From Ditibartonella apihabitans (GTDB lineage: Bacteria; Pseudomonadota; Alphaproteobacteria; Rhizobiales; Rhizobiaceae), in contig NZ_CP015820.1 in the NCBI RefSeq assembly GCF_002007485.1, forward strand, positions 1,860,001 through 1,924,000: a DNA stretch of 64,000 bases. The letters run 5' to 3'. Position 1 is the stretch's first letter, and every line of letters begins with the position of its first letter. Under the pieces are notes generated by a model. It saw only the letters and a list, made by a program, of their open reading frames with translations. It was not told the origin of the DNA and did not search any database. Positions 1 to 10,399 of the stretch are shown here, piece by piece. The translations under genes and the position numbers were made by a program.

Positions 1-50
1 GACAGCACGCCAACAAAAAGAGCGGCCGATATTTTCCTTAATAGTGTCAT
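1..50 (-). CDS. 5' end of a divergent exported protein, probably the adaptor of an RND efflux pump (partial)
   Basis: Reading leftward from an ATG at 50 gives 16 codons (MTLLRKISAALFVGVL) before the window edge. The peptide has two basic residues followed by a hydrophobic run, as in a signal peptide or lipoprotein leader. It is divergent from a TetR/AcrR-type regulator at 271, with an AcrR-like palindrome between them. In Hyphomicrobiales such regulators (for example BepR) commonly sit divergent to an RND membrane-fusion protein gene. The identity is therefore inferred from context, and the visible sequence proves only an exported N-terminus. Confidence 0.4.
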   Translation of the reverse strand, partial: MTLLRKISAALFVGVL

Positions 51-92
51 AGGATGTCAGACCTTGATATTTTTTTCGTGTCCGGTAAAATA

Positions 93-112
93 TACATACA
101 TGGATGTTTGTA
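93..112. promoter_or_regulatory. AcrR-like operator palindrome
   Basis: TACATACAT (93-101), a 2 bp centre, then ATGTTTGTA (104-112) form an inverted repeat with one mismatch between arms. The TACATACAT half-site matches the known operator half of E. coli AcrR. It lies between the divergent start at 50 and the TetR-family gene at 271, so it probably mediates repression of the divergent gene and autoregulation. Binding is inferred. Confidence 0.65.
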
Positions 113-270
113 AATAGCTAATTCGCTAATAACCACTTAATAACAGCAATAATAAGGCGTCACAACCGGTTGCAAAGACCTAATCGAACTTTTTTAATCA
201 GGATTTTGCTTTTTTCAGGACAAGATGTGGTGTTTGCGGGGACTATGACGGGACAAAAAGGGGTAACAAG

Positions 271-903
271 ATGCGCCGGACAAAAGCCGCGGCAAGCGAG
301 ACACGTGAAGCCATTCTTGACGCTGCAGAAACGGCTTTTCTAACCAAAGGTGTTTCCAAAACGTCATTGAATGAAATTGCCGAACGGGCCGGCGTTACAC
401 GCGGAGCAATCTATTTCCATTTCCGCGACAAACCGGCCATTTACAATGCCATTATCGACCGTATCAAATTTCCGCAAGAAGACCTTATTGATGAAGTAAG
501 CCGCAATGATTCTGTCAATCCGATTGATGTTTTAGAAAAATCGGCCTGTGCTTCACTCAGCCGTTTTGCCGAGGACGAGCACCAGCAGCGGGTCATGACA
601 ATCATCACTTTGCGTTGCGAATATGTTGATGAATTTTCGCAAATGATATTACGCTTGAGGGAAGCCCATGACAGTATGCTCGATCTTTTTACGCGCATGC
701 TCTATGTGGCGCGAAGCCGCGATATGCTTTCCGATGAATGGGAGCCCGAAGATGGCGCGCGCGTGCTTGTGTGTGTGGTAGGCGGCATTCTTCACGAGTG
801 GCTGAATTCGGCAAAGAATTTTGACCTCTATGCGCTCGGTACACGATTGATTCTAAGCCAAACCCGCTCTTTCCGAAAAAATTCCCGCCAACTTGTCGGG
901 TGA
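271..903 (+). CDS. TetR/AcrR-family transcriptional repressor
   Basis: A 210-residue protein of typical TetR size. Residues about 10-60 form the TetR_N helix-turn-helix, with the family motifs TREAILDAAE, SLNEIAERAGVTRGAIYFHF and the following short lysine-containing helix. The C-terminal helical half matches the AcrR/TtgR type of ligand-binding domain in length. The ATG is preceded by AAGGGG. Family knowledge suggests a cytoplasmic homodimer that releases DNA on binding hydrophobic drugs or bile-like compounds. The AcrR-type palindrome at 93-112 and the divergent exported gene at the window edge point to local control of an RND pump. The exact inducer cannot be read from sequence. Confidence 0.85.
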   Translation: MRRTKAAASETREAILDAAETAFLTKGVSKTSLNEIAERAGVTRGAIYFHFRDKPAIYNAIIDRIKFPQEDLIDEVSRNDSVNPIDVLEKSACASLSRFAEDEHQQRVMTIITLRCEYVDEFSQMILRLREAHDSMLDLFTRMLYVARSRDMLSDEWEPEDGARVLVCVVGGILHEWLNSAKNFDLYALGTRLILSQTRSFRKNSRQLVG

Positions 904-1569
904 ATAACTTTTCACTTTGCGCCCTCTCCTCAAAACACATAGCGAATCTATAAAATTGCCACGCTTTGGAAACATTTGCCCCACTCTATAATTATCCCGC
1001 TTTGTAAATGGATTACCGCGCTTTTAAAAAATTATAGCATTTCATTTAAAAATCGCCCTGCCTTTTAAAAAAGCAAAGTGATTACACTATTTCTTATTTT
1101 GGCCTTTCCCCTGTTCTCTTTTGTTTTATTCGAGACCTTACTCTTGACCTACAGGTTTCGGCTTTTCATTAAATTAGCTATCGGCAAAGGGGACAGCAAA
1201 AGCGGGCGGCAAAATTTTTTTAGAGTTTTTATGTGAGCCTCGCCGCCCTTGAAATTCTCCAAAAAGAAAAGCCCGCTTCTCGAAGAGATTTTTTACCCCG
1301 CCTTCATATTTCTAACGAGCCGGAATTTTCAAAAACCGGATGAGTTATTTTGCTGAAGCTTGAAGAAAGGATGTAGGCAACAGAAAAGCCAGCCTGTCAG
1401 ATGGCCACCCTAACCCGAAAACGAGCTATTGTCCGAACTTCGAGACAAGTGAAAGAAAAGTAAGACGAAAAATAAAAAGCGCCAGAAAAGATAAAGCGGA
1501 TATAAAGCCCGAAATAAAGGGAGCGCCTTCTATGACACTGCCTTTAAAATTTTTTCAAACTCAAAAATT
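904..1569. other. intergenic, no gene recognised
   Basis: 666 bp between the convergent TetR gene and pgi. It is AT-rich at 930-1130. I see no ORF with a plausible start and ribosome binding site, no RNA gene and no convincing terminator hairpin. Confidence 0.6.
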
Positions 1570-3219
1570 TCAGCGTGTGCGGCGCTCTTTGACATAAGCG
1601 ATCAAACCGCTTGTCGAACTATCGTGGCCGTCAGTACTTTCTTGACCTGAAACCATGGGCAATAATTCATTGGCAAGTTCCTTGCCCAATTCAACGCCCC
1701 ATTGGTCGAAGGAGTTGATATTCATAAGCGTGCCTTCAACAAATACCCTGTGTTCATAAAGTGCAATCAGCCGCCCCAATGTGAAGGGGGTAAGTTTGTC
1801 ATGGACGAGCGTCAATGTCGGGCGATTGCCGACAAAGCTTTTATGCGGGGCTAGCCTTTCGGCCTCCGCTTCGCTCATACCACCTTTCATCAACATGGCT
1901 TTGGCAGCTTCTTGACTTCTACCGCGCATCAATGCTTCCGATTGGGCAAAACAATTGGCAAGAAGCATGTCATGCTGATGACGCAGGTTTTCTTCATGCC
2001 CGTTCACAGCAACAATGAATTCAACCGGTATAATATCGGTTCCCTGATGCAAAAGCTGGAAGAAAGCATGTTGACCGTTGGTTCCCGGTTCCCCCCAAAC
2101 AACGGGACCTGTTGGCATTGTAACCGGCTTGCCATCAATGGTTACATGTTTGCCGTTCGATTCCATGTCGAGTTGCTGGAGATAGGCGGGAAGACGCGAC
2201 AGACGTTCCTCATAAGGGATGACAGCGCGTGTCGGATAACCGCAGATGACGCGGTTATAAAAGCCGATCAACCCCAGCCGGACGGCAAGGTTTCGAGAAT
2301 AAGGTGCGGTGCGGAAATGTTCGTCCATTGCATGGCCGCCGGCGAGAAACTTTCTGAAATTTTCCGGCCCGATTGCCATCATCACCGAAAGGCCGATTGC
2401 CGACCAGACGGAATAACGCCCGCCAACCCAGTTCCAGAAGCCGAAAACGCGCGACGGGTCAATGCCGAAATCGGCCACCTTGCCAAGTGCTGTCGAAACC
2501 GCCGCAAAATGTTTTGAAACCGCCATCTCGCCCAGTTTTTCGGCAATCCACTGGCGCGCAACACGCGCATTGGTCATGGTTTCGGCTGTGGTGAAGGTTT
2601 TGGAAGAAATAATAATCAATGTTGTTGCCGGATCAAGCCGCGACAATGTATCGGCAATATCGGCACCATCGACATTGGAGACAAAGTGGCAATTCGGCCC
2701 GTCATGATAAGGTTTTAGGGCAAGCGTTGCCATTTTCGGCCCGAGATCGGAACCGCCGATACCGATATTGACAACATCGGTAATCTTGCCGCCATGTTCT
2801 CCTTTCAAGGCACCGGAGCGCACCCCTTCACAGAATTTTTCCATATGCGAGAGAACCGACTGCACATCCTCGACAATGTTTTTGTCGCCAAGCATAATTG
2901 TGCTTCCCTCCGGTGCACGCAATGCAACGTGAAGAACCGCACGATTTTCGGTCAGATTGATCGCCTCGCCGTTAAACATGGCCTCGCGCCGCTCTTTCAA
3001 ACCGGCAGCATCGGCAAGATTATCAAGAAGCTCCAAGGTTTTCGCTGTAACCCCGCATTTGGAAAAATCGAACAGCAAATCATCAAGCCGCAATGAAAAG
3101 TGCTCGAAACGCTGCGGGTCATTTTTAAAAAGTGAGCGAATATCGCCAAGCTCCGGATCTTTTGCATGGGTTTTCAATGCGTTAAAAGCGGCGCGGAATT
3201 TTTCTTCGTTGCGGAACAT
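1570..3219 (-). CDS. pgi: glucose-6-phosphate isomerase
   Basis: Interconverts glucose 6-phosphate and fructose 6-phosphate in the cytoplasm. At 549 aa it has the usual length of bacterial-type PGI. Family motifs are visible in order: GIGGSDLGP (sugar-phosphate site), [11 protein letters not shown], the signature region around [17 protein letters not shown] with the catalytic glutamate, and [13 protein letters not shown] with the conserved histidine. The C-terminus keeps [11 protein letters not shown], which holds the catalytic lysine region. The gene is monocistronic, flanked by long spacers, and convergent with the TetR gene. No sign of truncation. Confidence 0.97.
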   Translation of the reverse strand: MFRNEEKFRAAFNALKTHAKDPELGDIRSLFKNDPQRFEHFSLRLDDLLFDFSKCGVTAKTLELLDNLADAAGLKERREAMFNGEAINLTENRAVLHVALRAPEGSTIMLGDKNIVEDVQSVLSHMEKFCEGVRSGALKGEHGGKITDVVNIGIGGSDLGPKMATLALKPYHDGPNCHFVSNVDGADIADTLSRLDPATTLIIISSKTFTTAETMTNARVARQWIAEKLGEMAVSKHFAAVSTALGKVADFGIDPSRVFGFWNWVGGRYSVWSAIGLSVMMAIGPENFRKFLAGGHAMDEHFRTAPYSRNLAVRLGLIGFYNRVICGYPTRAVIPYEERLSRLPAYLQQLDMESNGKHVTIDGKPVTMPTGPVVWGEPGTNGQHAFFQLLHQGTDIIPVEFIVAVNGHEENLRHQHDMLLANCFAQSEALMRGRSQEAAKAMLMKGGMSEAEAERLAPHKSFVGNRPTLTLVHDKLTPFTLGRLIALYEHRVFVEGTLMNINSFDQWGVELGKELANELLPMVSGQESTDGHDSSTSGLIAYVKERRTR

Positions 3220-3601
3220 GGCAAGCTACCCTCCATTGTATAAATAGAATTTAAGATGAAACATAGTGAAGTAAAAGAGGTAAAATCGCCTTTATCCATT
3301 TCGCTTGAAAGAAAGTTCAACTTCACTGAAAAATAAACTCGACGGGGCTTTAACGAGAGCCCTTTATCGCACCATTAAAGGCCGGTTTTCTTGAGGCTCC
3401 CGATGGACGACCGGCAAGGCCGCCAACAAACCAGCAAAATAGCTTATCTCTTATCTCTATTATCCTGCCCGCGCTTTTTGTGTTTATCGTTTGCTTTTAT
3501 CATCGCCGCTTGAGCGGAGTAAGACGATTTTAAAATTGCTCCCCTTTAAATGCGAGTGCATCACCGCGCTTTTTTTGTTTGTCTCCTGTTTCGCTCGTCA
3601 T
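3220..3601. other. intergenic between pgi and the RND operon
   Basis: 382 bp holding the pgi promoter region at its left end and the region downstream of the RND permease at its right end. A short GC hairpin (GGGCT 3345-3349 with AGCCC 3358-3362, followed by TTTA) is the only structure seen. It is too weak to call a terminator firmly. Confidence 0.4.
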
Positions 3602-6600
3602 TCAGCCGGTTGTTTTGGCATTTTGTGCGGCATCGAGTTCCTCCTCAAGCTCGAAATCCTCTTCGGCTTTCGGGCGGATAAAGCGGCCAAGCAAGAGATA
3701 GGTAACAGGTGTCACATAAAGCGTTGCAATGGTTGCAAGGCCCAGCCCGCCGACAATCACAAAGCCCAAAGAAATTCTCGCTTCCGCACCCGCCCCGCTT
3801 GCAAGGATCAGCGGTACACCGCCAAGAATGGCGCAAATCATTGTCATTGATACCGGCCGCAAACGTATATTGGCAGCATTTTCCACTGCCTCGCGCAAAG
3901 TCTGGTTGCGGTTTCTGAGCTGATCGGCAAATTCGACAATCAGAATACCGTTTTTGGCCATAATACCGACAAGCAGCACCAGCCCGATCTCGCTATAGAC
4001 ATTCAGGCTTACCCCGCTCACCATCATGGCAAAAACGGCGCTGCCAAGGCCGAGCGGCACTGTTGCCATAACAATGAGGCCGGAAATGAAACTTTCAAAT
4101 TGTGCGGCAAGAACAAGAAGAATAATGACCAATGCAAAGCCGAAGACGATAATGAGACCGGAAGAGGTTTCGCTCAATGTGGCAGCCTCGGCAAGCGGAA
4201 TGATATAGCTTCCTGCAGGCAATATGGGTCTTGCAAGGTCAAGTGCCTGCTCAAAAGCTTCACCGAGGGCAAAACCCGGTGCAAGACTTGCCGTCAAGGC
4301 AATGGAGCGCATACGCGATTCCCGCCCGAGTTCAGGCGGTACCGGCTTTTCTTTAACTGTTGTCACCACCGACATCGGCACGAAACGGTCGTCTGCCGTT
4401 TTCATGAAAATATTTTCAAGATCGGTCGGGTCATTAACGGGTGTGCTATTCGACACAAGCTTCACATCATAGGAGCGGTCGCCAATATAGACCGAGCCGA
4501 TTTTGCGCCCGTCCAGCATGGATTGCACGGCATTGGCAAGTCCGGTAATGTCAATACCGAGATCGGTTGCCCTTTCGCGATTAATGTCAATGAACAATTG
4601 CGGCTGCGTTGCTTCAACACTCAAGCGCGGCTGGACAAAACGCGGGTCCTCCTGCATTTTCCTGACCAGCGCATCGGCAACCGGCTGGAGTTTGGCGTAA
4701 TCGGTGCCGAGAATTGCAAATTGCAAGCCCTGTCCTGCTCCTCTGATACCGAGCGAATTGCCTTCCGCCGCAATGACACGCACGGCCGGAAAACCCTTCA
4801 TAATTTGATTGATTTCCTGAACAATTTCCTGCTGGCTGCGGTGACGCTCACCCCAGGGAGCAAGATTGAGCATGAGAAAACCGTTATTGGACGAGCCGAA
4901 AGTGCCTGATACCGCATAGGTATTGATGATTTCGCCCCTTTCTTTGAACGGCAAAAGCGCATCCTCGATTTTGCGCATTTCATCATTGAGATAATCGACA
5001 GAAATTCCTTGTGGCCCGTTAATGCGCAAAAACACCTGTGCGCGGTCTTCCGACGGGGTCAGTTCCTGCCGCAAAGTGAGGTAGCCACCCGCACTTAGGA
5101 TAACAAAGCCGATCGAAAGCAAAACCACAATCCACGGATGGTCAAGAGCACGGTGCAAGCTGCGGGCATAGAAGTTCTGTAATGCATGGGCAAATTTCAA
5201 AAGCAATGCCGGTTTGGAATGCCCGCCGCTTAGGCCCTCCTGCTCGTTATTTTCCCGAACGCTCTGGTTTTCCTGAACGCGCCGGTTTTCCTCACCGTTT
5301 AAATTTTCCTCATTATCGGCAACGGCTCCGGCAGGCTTTTTGACATCTTTCAGAAATCTTGAAGCAAGCATCGGGCAAAGTGTCAAAGCCACAATTGCCG
5401 AAAGCAGAATGGCAATTGCCAGCACAAAACCGAATTCACGGAAAAGCCCGCCTGCCTGACCCGGCAAAAAGGAAATCGGCACGAAAACCGCAACAAGCGT
5501 CAGTGTTGTCGCAATCACGGCAAAAAACACTTCTCTTGTGCCAATGACCGCCGCAGCCCTCGGCCCTGCGCCAAGATTGCGGTGACGCACAATATTTTCC
5601 AGAACGACAATCGCATCGTCAACCACCAGACCGGTCGCAAGAACAAGTGCAAGGAGGGTTAAAATATTGACCGAAAAACCGGCAAGATAAATGGCGGCAA
5701 ATGTGCCGATCAAGGCGACGGGAATAGAAAGGGCGGGAATGAAAGTGGCGCGCAAATCCCACAAAAACAGAAAAATGATAACCACAACGCTTAAAACCGC
5801 AACAATAAGCGCCACCTCGACTTCGTGAATAGCGCCTTTGATGAAGCTTGCATCGTCACTTGTAATGGTAATATGCACGCCTTCAGGAAGTGTTTTGTTG
5901 AGATTGTCAACGGCCGACCTTATTCCTTCGGAAATATCGAGTGTGTTTGATTGTGCCTGCCGCACAATACCAAGCCCGACACCGGGTTTGCCATTGACCC
6001 GTACAATCGAGGTTTCCACATCCGGCCCCAGAGTGACATTGGCAATATCGCCGATACGGACGCGATTGTTGAGATAGACATTTTCGAATTCTTCCGGCGT
6101 GGAAATATTGGCAGTTGCTCTCACCACCAGCGCCTGACTGGAACTTCTGAGCGAACCGGCCGGCGCATCAAGTGCCATATCGGAAAGTGTTTTCGTGACA
6201 TCGGCGATGGTCAGGCCGTAACTTGCGAGTTTCGCCGGATTAATGTCTATTCTGAAAATCTTGTCACGGTCGCCATTGACCTGCACATCTGCAACACCGG
6301 AAACGGCCGAAAGTGTGTCGACAATCTGGTCTTCAGTCAAAACCGTCAAATCATCGACACTCATTGTTGTTGACGTTACGGCAAGGCGCATCACCGCATC
6401 GGCATTGGAATCGGCCTTGATGATGCGGGATGAATCAGCATCATCGGGTAAATCATTGGTAACACGCGAAATGGCATCGCGAATATCGGCTGCCGCCACA
6501 TTAAGATCAACGCCGTCATTAAATTCGACCGTTACCCGCGAGCGGGCAAAAGAAGAACGCGAGGAAATGGTTTTGACACCTGAAACACGCGCCACAGCAT

Positions 6601-6862
6601 CTTCAAGTTTCTGGGTGATTTCACGGTCGATTGTTTCTGCCGCCGCGCCATCGAAATCGGTTGAAACGGTTACCACCGGACGGTCAACATCCGGCAATTC
6701 GCGCACATCAATGCCCTGAAGTGCGGCAAGCCCCGCCACCATGATGAGCACATTGAGCACAAAGGCCGAAACCGGCCGGCGGATAAAAAGCGCAACCAGC
6801 CCGCCTTTATCCTTTTCGCGCTCCTTTTCGTGTTCACCGGATTTTTGAGAAGCGCCTGCCAT
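3602..6862 (-). CDS. RND-family efflux transporter permease (HAE-1 type)
   Basis: A 1086-residue inner-membrane proton/drug antiporter subunit. The N-terminus has a charged cytoplasmic stretch, then IRRPVSAFVLNVLIMVAG (TM1), a large periplasmic loop with the porter-domain start ELPDVDRPVVTVSTDF, and a TM2-6 block near residues 335-540 containing the TM4 charged motif GLVVDDAIVVLENI. The second half repeats this, with GIMAKNGILIVEFADQ in TM10. These match the MdtB/AcrB-like HAE-1 subgroup. The start ATG overlaps the stop of the upstream adaptor gene by one base (TAATG), implying translational coupling. A Glu/Asn-rich cytoplasmic linker near residues 505-550 is longer than usual. No outer-membrane factor gene is adjacent. 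Confidence 0.93.
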   Translation of the reverse strand: MAGASQKSGEHEKEREKDKGGLVALFIRRPVSAFVLNVLIMVAGLAALQGIDVRELPDVDRPVVTVSTDFDGAAAETIDREITQKLEDAVARVSGVKTISSRSSFARSRVTVEFNDGVDLNVAAADIRDAISRVTNDLPDDADSSRIIKADSNADAVMRLAVTSTTMSVDDLTVLTEDQIVDTLSAVSGVADVQVNGDRDKIFRIDINPAKLASYGLTIADVTKTLSDMALDAPAGSLRSSSQALVVRATANISTPEEFENVYLNNRVRIGDIANVTLGPDVETSIVRVNGKPGVGLGIVRQAQSNTLDISEGIRSAVDNLNKTLPEGVHITITSDDASFIKGAIHEVEVALIVAVLSVVVIIFLFLWDLRATFIPALSIPVALIGTFAAIYLAGFSVNILTLLALVLATGLVVDDAIVVLENIVRHRNLGAGPRAAAVIGTREVFFAVIATTLTLVAVFVPISFLPGQAGGLFREFGFVLAIAILLSAIVALTLCPMLASRFLKDVKKPAGAVADNEENLNGEENRRVQENQSVRENNEQEGLSGGHSKPALLLKFAHALQNFYARSLHRALDHPWIVVLLSIGFVILSAGGYLTLRQELTPSEDRAQVFLRINGPQGISVDYLNDEMRKIEDALLPFKERGEIINTYAVSGTFGSSNNGFLMLNLAPWGERHRSQQEIVQEINQIMKGFPAVRVIAAEGNSLGIRGAGQGLQFAILGTDYAKLQPVADALVRKMQEDPRFVQPRLSVEATQPQLFIDINRERATDLGIDITGLANAVQSMLDGRKIGSVYIGDRSYDVKLVSNSTPVNDPTDLENIFMKTADDRFVPMSVVTTVKEKPVPPELGRESRMRSIALTASLAPGFALGEAFEQALDLARPILPAGSYIIPLAEAATLSETSSGLIIVFGFALVIILLVLAAQFESFISGLIVMATVPLGLGSAVFAMMVSGVSLNVYSEIGLVLLVGIMAKNGILIVEFADQLRNRNQTLREAVENAANIRLRPVSMTMICAILGGVPLILASGAGAEARISLGFVIVGGLGLATIATLYVTPVTYLLLGRFIRPKAEEDFELEEELDAAQNAKTTG

Positions 6863-8109
6863 TACCGGTTTGCTCCCTCAGGGGCTTTCTTTTCGTATCC
6901 CTTCACTTCCGGAGGTTCACCGGCGGCTTTCTTGGCTTCATCCGAAGTCCCTTCAGTTGCTTTTTCATGGTGTCCACTATTGCCACCCGATTGAGCCGAA
7001 TGATCATTCTGATTGCCAAGAGAAACGTCTTTTCCGGCCTCTTTTACGCCCTCATCCGGCAAAATATCGACGGTACTTTTATCTTGCAGATTTTGCACGC
7101 CCTTGGTGACAACAAGATCTCCTTTTTGAAGTGCACCAGTGACCAGCACCGAATCCGCATTGCGCTGGACAATGCCGACACGCACATGTTCCACAACTCC
7201 ATTTTTCACCCGCCAGACATAGGCACCCTCGGCGTTCCACTGGATTGCGAGCGGGTCGACGGCCGGATAAGGGTCACCTGGAAAAGCAAGCGACACAGAA
7301 AAAGACATGCCCGACTGGAGCACACCGGAGGCATTATCGACTTCCGCACGAATGCGCAAAGTGCGGCTTTGCTCGTCGATCATATTGTCAATGGCGCTGA
7401 TGCGGCCGACAAATTCTTCACCGGGGCGGGCAATAGATGTGGCTTTGACTTGTTGGTCGATTTTAATGAGCGGGGCAAAACGTTCCGGCACCCACACGTC
7501 GATCAGAATATGGTCGCGATTATCAATGCGGGCGATTGTTGTATCGGATGTCACGTAATTTCCCGCGTCAACCGGCAAAATGCCGACAATGCCGCTTACC
7601 GGCGCGCGGATTGTGCGCCGATCAGCTGCAAGCTCGGCATCGCGCAGTGCAAGCCTTGCCTTGTCGAGAGCGAGTTTTGCCGACAATTCCTGCACTTCGG
7701 TAGCCGTATTGGAGGCACGCAACTTCACCGTTCTTGCCATGGTCAATTCCGCATCATTGACTTCCACTTTGGCGCGCTCGACGGCGATTTCTTCATTATC
7801 GGAATCAAGCTTTGCAACCGGATCGCCGACATTAACGTGCATTCCCGCACTCACATAAATCTTGTCCATCACACCGCTAGACCAGGGGGTGACGGCAACG
7901 GTTGCAAGTGCTCTACCCGTGCCGATGGCGCTTAAACGGTCATTAATCAGCTTTTGGCTTACCGGTTTTACAACCACCTCGTTTGTTTTCGGGGCCGATG
8001 CTGAGCTGTGCCCGACATTTTTCCCGTTCTTTAATCCCTGCCAGACAAACAGGCCGACGATAATGAGACCAATAATAACAACAAGAGCAATTTTCGACGG
8101 GCGTTTCAT
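6862..8109 (-). CDS. RND efflux periplasmic adaptor (membrane fusion protein)
   Basis: A 415-aa HlyD/AcrA-like adaptor linking the RND permease to an outer-membrane channel. It begins with a basic tip and one TM anchor (IALVVIIGLIIVGLFVWQGL, residues 6-25), so it is membrane-anchored and not a lipoprotein. The biotinyl-lipoyl hairpin (VSAGMHVNVGDPVAKLD and APVSGIVGILPVDAGNYV) brackets a coiled coil from about residue 115 to 165. Beta-barrel and membrane-proximal domains follow. The tail after residue 350 is low-complexity, rich in H, G, S, E and K. It is first in a two-gene operon with the permease. The start is separated by 368 bp from the divergent histidine kinase gene, so a shared regulatory region is possible. 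Confidence 0.92.
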   Translation of the reverse strand: MKRPSKIALVVIIGLIIVGLFVWQGLKNGKNVGHSSASAPKTNEVVVKPVSQKLINDRLSAIGTGRALATVAVTPWSSGVMDKIYVSAGMHVNVGDPVAKLDSDNEEIAVERAKVEVNDAELTMARTVKLRASNTATEVQELSAKLALDKARLALRDAELAADRRTIRAPVSGIVGILPVDAGNYVTSDTTIARIDNRDHILIDVWVPERFAPLIKIDQQVKATSIARPGEEFVGRISAIDNMIDEQSRTLRIRAEVDNASGVLQSGMSFSVSLAFPGDPYPAVDPLAIQWNAEGAYVWRVKNGVVEHVRVGIVQRNADSVLVTGALQKGDLVVTKGVQNLQDKSTVDILPDEGVKEAGKDVSLGNQNDHSAQSGGNSGHHEKATEGTSDEAKKAAGEPPEVKGYEKKAPEGANR

Positions 8110-8477
8110 CGCGCTGCTTTCATCAAAGGATGAGAAAATCGGACAGATTATTATCCGATATTGTTTTTTGTCACTCTGTTTTAATATCTTCTACCAATTT
8201 TAACATTCCTCAGAGTCTCGTGAAACGGGGTTTAGATTATTGCCCCGATTTTAATCATGTTCATTCATGCAAAATCTGCAATTTTTAGTCCAGTTAATTT
8301 TCGGTAATATTAGAGCGATCACAAATAGCGAACGCATAGTGCAAAAAACAATTTGTTCTTAATCAAGGATTTTTATAGAGTGAATTGGAATTGCGGGTTT
8401 TATAGGGCAAAACTGACTCGTTATAGGTCAAACCGACGCGACATTTTGCCGTGAGGACAGTCGTCCAAAGAGGTCGA
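8110..8477. other. divergent intergenic region, RND adaptor / histidine kinase
   Basis: About 370 bp between two divergent genes, AT-rich, presumably containing both promoters. I could not assign a confident -35/-10 pair, operator or RNA gene. Confidence 0.4.
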
Positions 8478-9962
8478 ATGGCTAAAGAAGAAACAAGCGG
8501 TAAACAAGCACCGACATCGGCAGGCCTGTCGCTTCAACATGAGCATGAACAAATACCGTTCCACCGGCGTATGCGTGTGCGCCTCATATTGCTCATTACG
8601 CTTTCGGTTTTCATCACGGAAATTATGGTTTTCATGCCCTCTATTGCCAGCATGCAACAAAGCTGGCTTGAAGACCACCACCAGTCGGCCAAAGCCATCA
8701 GCATGATTCTGGCTTCAAGCCCCGAAATCACCTTAAGCCCGAATTTGCAGAAAAATGTTCTGACCGCCACCGACGCATTGGCTATCAGTATTGTTAAAAA
8801 TAACCAAAAATATAATTTTGCCACCTCGCCGGATTTGACAAAAGTCAATGAAACAATCAACCTTCCCGATTATAGCGAAACCAAGGCGCTGCTTGACTCT
8901 CTCTCGACGCTCTATTTTGGCGGCAATAATATTCTGCTCCTTCGCGGTCCTATCGAAGGAACAGATATTACACTTGAAGTAACAGTTGCAGACGCGAAAT
9001 TGCGTGAGGCAATGATTGACTTTTCGTGGCATTTTATTGTCATCTCACTTACCATTGCGATTGTTGCGGCAACAACGATTTACTTGATTGTGCATGAACT
9101 TCTGGTGCGCCCTTTACAGAATATCTACACCAATATGCTGGATTTTGTGATGGAACCGCATAATCCGAGCAAAATCCTTGTTCCGGAAGCGCGGCGCGAC
9201 GAACTCGGTATCACGCAGAAACGTATTTCGGTTATCGAAAGCGAATTGCAAAAAAGCTATGCCCACCAGAAACATCTCGCCAATCTCGGGCTTGCGGTTT
9301 CAAAAATCAATCATGATATGAGGAATATTCTGGCTTCTGCTCAATTGATGTCGGATCACCTTGCCGATGCAAAAGACCCTATGGTGAAGAAGATCGCGCC
9401 AAAACTCATCCGTGCGATCGACCGCGCCGTCACTTATAGCCAGACCGTCATCACTTACGGGCGCACACAGGAAGAAGCACCAAAGCGCAAAACACTTCTC
9501 CTACACGATCTTGTCGAAGACGTATTTGAATCGCTCACTCTTCCAGGTTCCGATCAGGTCGAATTTATTGATTCCGTCCCCTTTGATATGACCATTGATG
9601 CGGATGAAGAACAGCTCCACCGTGTCATCACCAATTTATGCCGCAATGCTGTTCAGGCAATGCTGGAGCGGGAAGACGGCGAAAATTTCCAGAAAAAACT
9701 CACCATTAGCGGACACCGAATCGACAATGTAGCCGTTATCGATGTCGTAGACACCGGCCCCGGTTTGCCGGCAAAAGCAAAAGAACACCTGTTTTCACCA
9801 TTTCAGGGCTCGACCAGCCGCAATGGTTCGGGTTTGGGGCTGACAATATGCGAAGAGCTTATCCATGCTCTTGGTGGCACCATTACACTCATTGAAAACG
9901 AACAGGAGGGCGCGCATTTTGAAATCCGCGTTCCCGATCTCCCCTCACATAGCGAAGAATGA
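8478..9962 (+). CDS. orphan membrane sensor histidine kinase
   Basis: Two-component sensor kinase of 494 aa. TM1 lies near residues 29-55, followed by a periplasmic sensor of about 120 residues, and TM2 near 180-205. Next come a HAMP-like linker, an H-box with SKINHDMRNIL (phospho-acceptor His279), and a HATPase domain with N-box NLCRNAVQAM, G1 DTGPGLP and G2 GSGLGLTICEE. The NHDMRN form of the H-box is typical of an alphaproteobacterial HK subfamily. I chose ATG 8478 because AGAGG lies just upstream; an in-frame GTG at 8451 would add nine residues. No response regulator is adjacent, so its partner is encoded elsewhere. The ligand is unknown. Confidence 0.88.
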   Translation: MAKEETSGKQAPTSAGLSLQHEHEQIPFHRRMRVRLILLITLSVFITEIMVFMPSIASMQQSWLEDHHQSAKAISMILASSPEITLSPNLQKNVLTATDALAISIVKNNQKYNFATSPDLTKVNETINLPDYSETKALLDSLSTLYFGGNNILLLRGPIEGTDITLEVTVADAKLREAMIDFSWHFIVISLTIAIVAATTIYLIVHELLVRPLQNIYTNMLDFVMEPHNPSKILVPEARRDELGITQKRISVIESELQKSYAHQKHLANLGLAVSKINHDMRNILASAQLMSDHLADAKDPMVKKIAPKLIRAIDRAVTYSQTVITYGRTQEEAPKRKTLLLHDLVEDVFESLTLPGSDQVEFIDSVPFDMTIDADEEQLHRVITNLCRNAVQAMLEREDGENFQKKLTISGHRIDNVAVIDVVDTGPGLPAKAKEHLFSPFQGSTSRNGSGLGLTICEELIHALGGTITLIENEQEGAHFEIRVPDLPSHSEE

Positions 9963-10322
9963 GAAAGAAAGCGAAAAATGACAGGGGAGCGAAAAACTAA
10001 GCCGGAACAGCGATTTATTGCGTTTATGACAACAAATCATCATGGCTTTCACGAAGCCTTGCGATGTTAGAAAAAGCTTCACTCTATCGTTTTGCCAATA
10101 TGAAACGCCAATAACGAATTTTTGCTTTCAACCTGCGAAAGGCTGGAATTTCGCATTTATATGGGCGAATGAACAACAAGAATGAACAAAAAAATAAAAT
10201 CTTCTCTTGCATTTCTTTCGCGAACCAATTAGGAAACCGCTTGTCAGTCGATTGAAGATATTCGAAACCGGATGTCGACGAGGAGACTGGCTGGAAACAT
10301 CATTTCGGTGGTTTTCAAAAAT
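9963..10322. other. intergenic before tRNA-Arg
   Basis: 360 bp with no supported gene. A minus-strand reading frame crosses the tRNA but is a known type of artefact (see rejected items). Confidence 0.5.
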
Positions 10323-10399
10323 GCACCCGTAGCTCAGCTGGATAGAGCACCAGACTACGAATCTGGGGGTCAGGAGTTCGAATCTCTTCGGGTGCGCCA
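10323..10399 (+). tRNA. tRNA-Arg (ACG anticodon)
   Basis: A 77-nt cloverleaf with encoded CCA. The acceptor stem GCACCCG pairs with CGGGTGC. The D-arm contains AGCTCAGCTGGATAGAGC. The anticodon stem is CCAGA/TCTGG with loop CTACGAA, giving anticodon ACG (read as ICG after deamination). The T-arm contains GTTCGAATC. All arms are complete, so the gene should be functional. Confidence 0.97.

Noticed and set aside
1912..2517. 201-aa plus-strand ORF inside pgi
   Set aside because: Antisense shadow of a full-length pgi. Similar shadows in the RND genes (4100-4909, 6967-7935) were also dropped.
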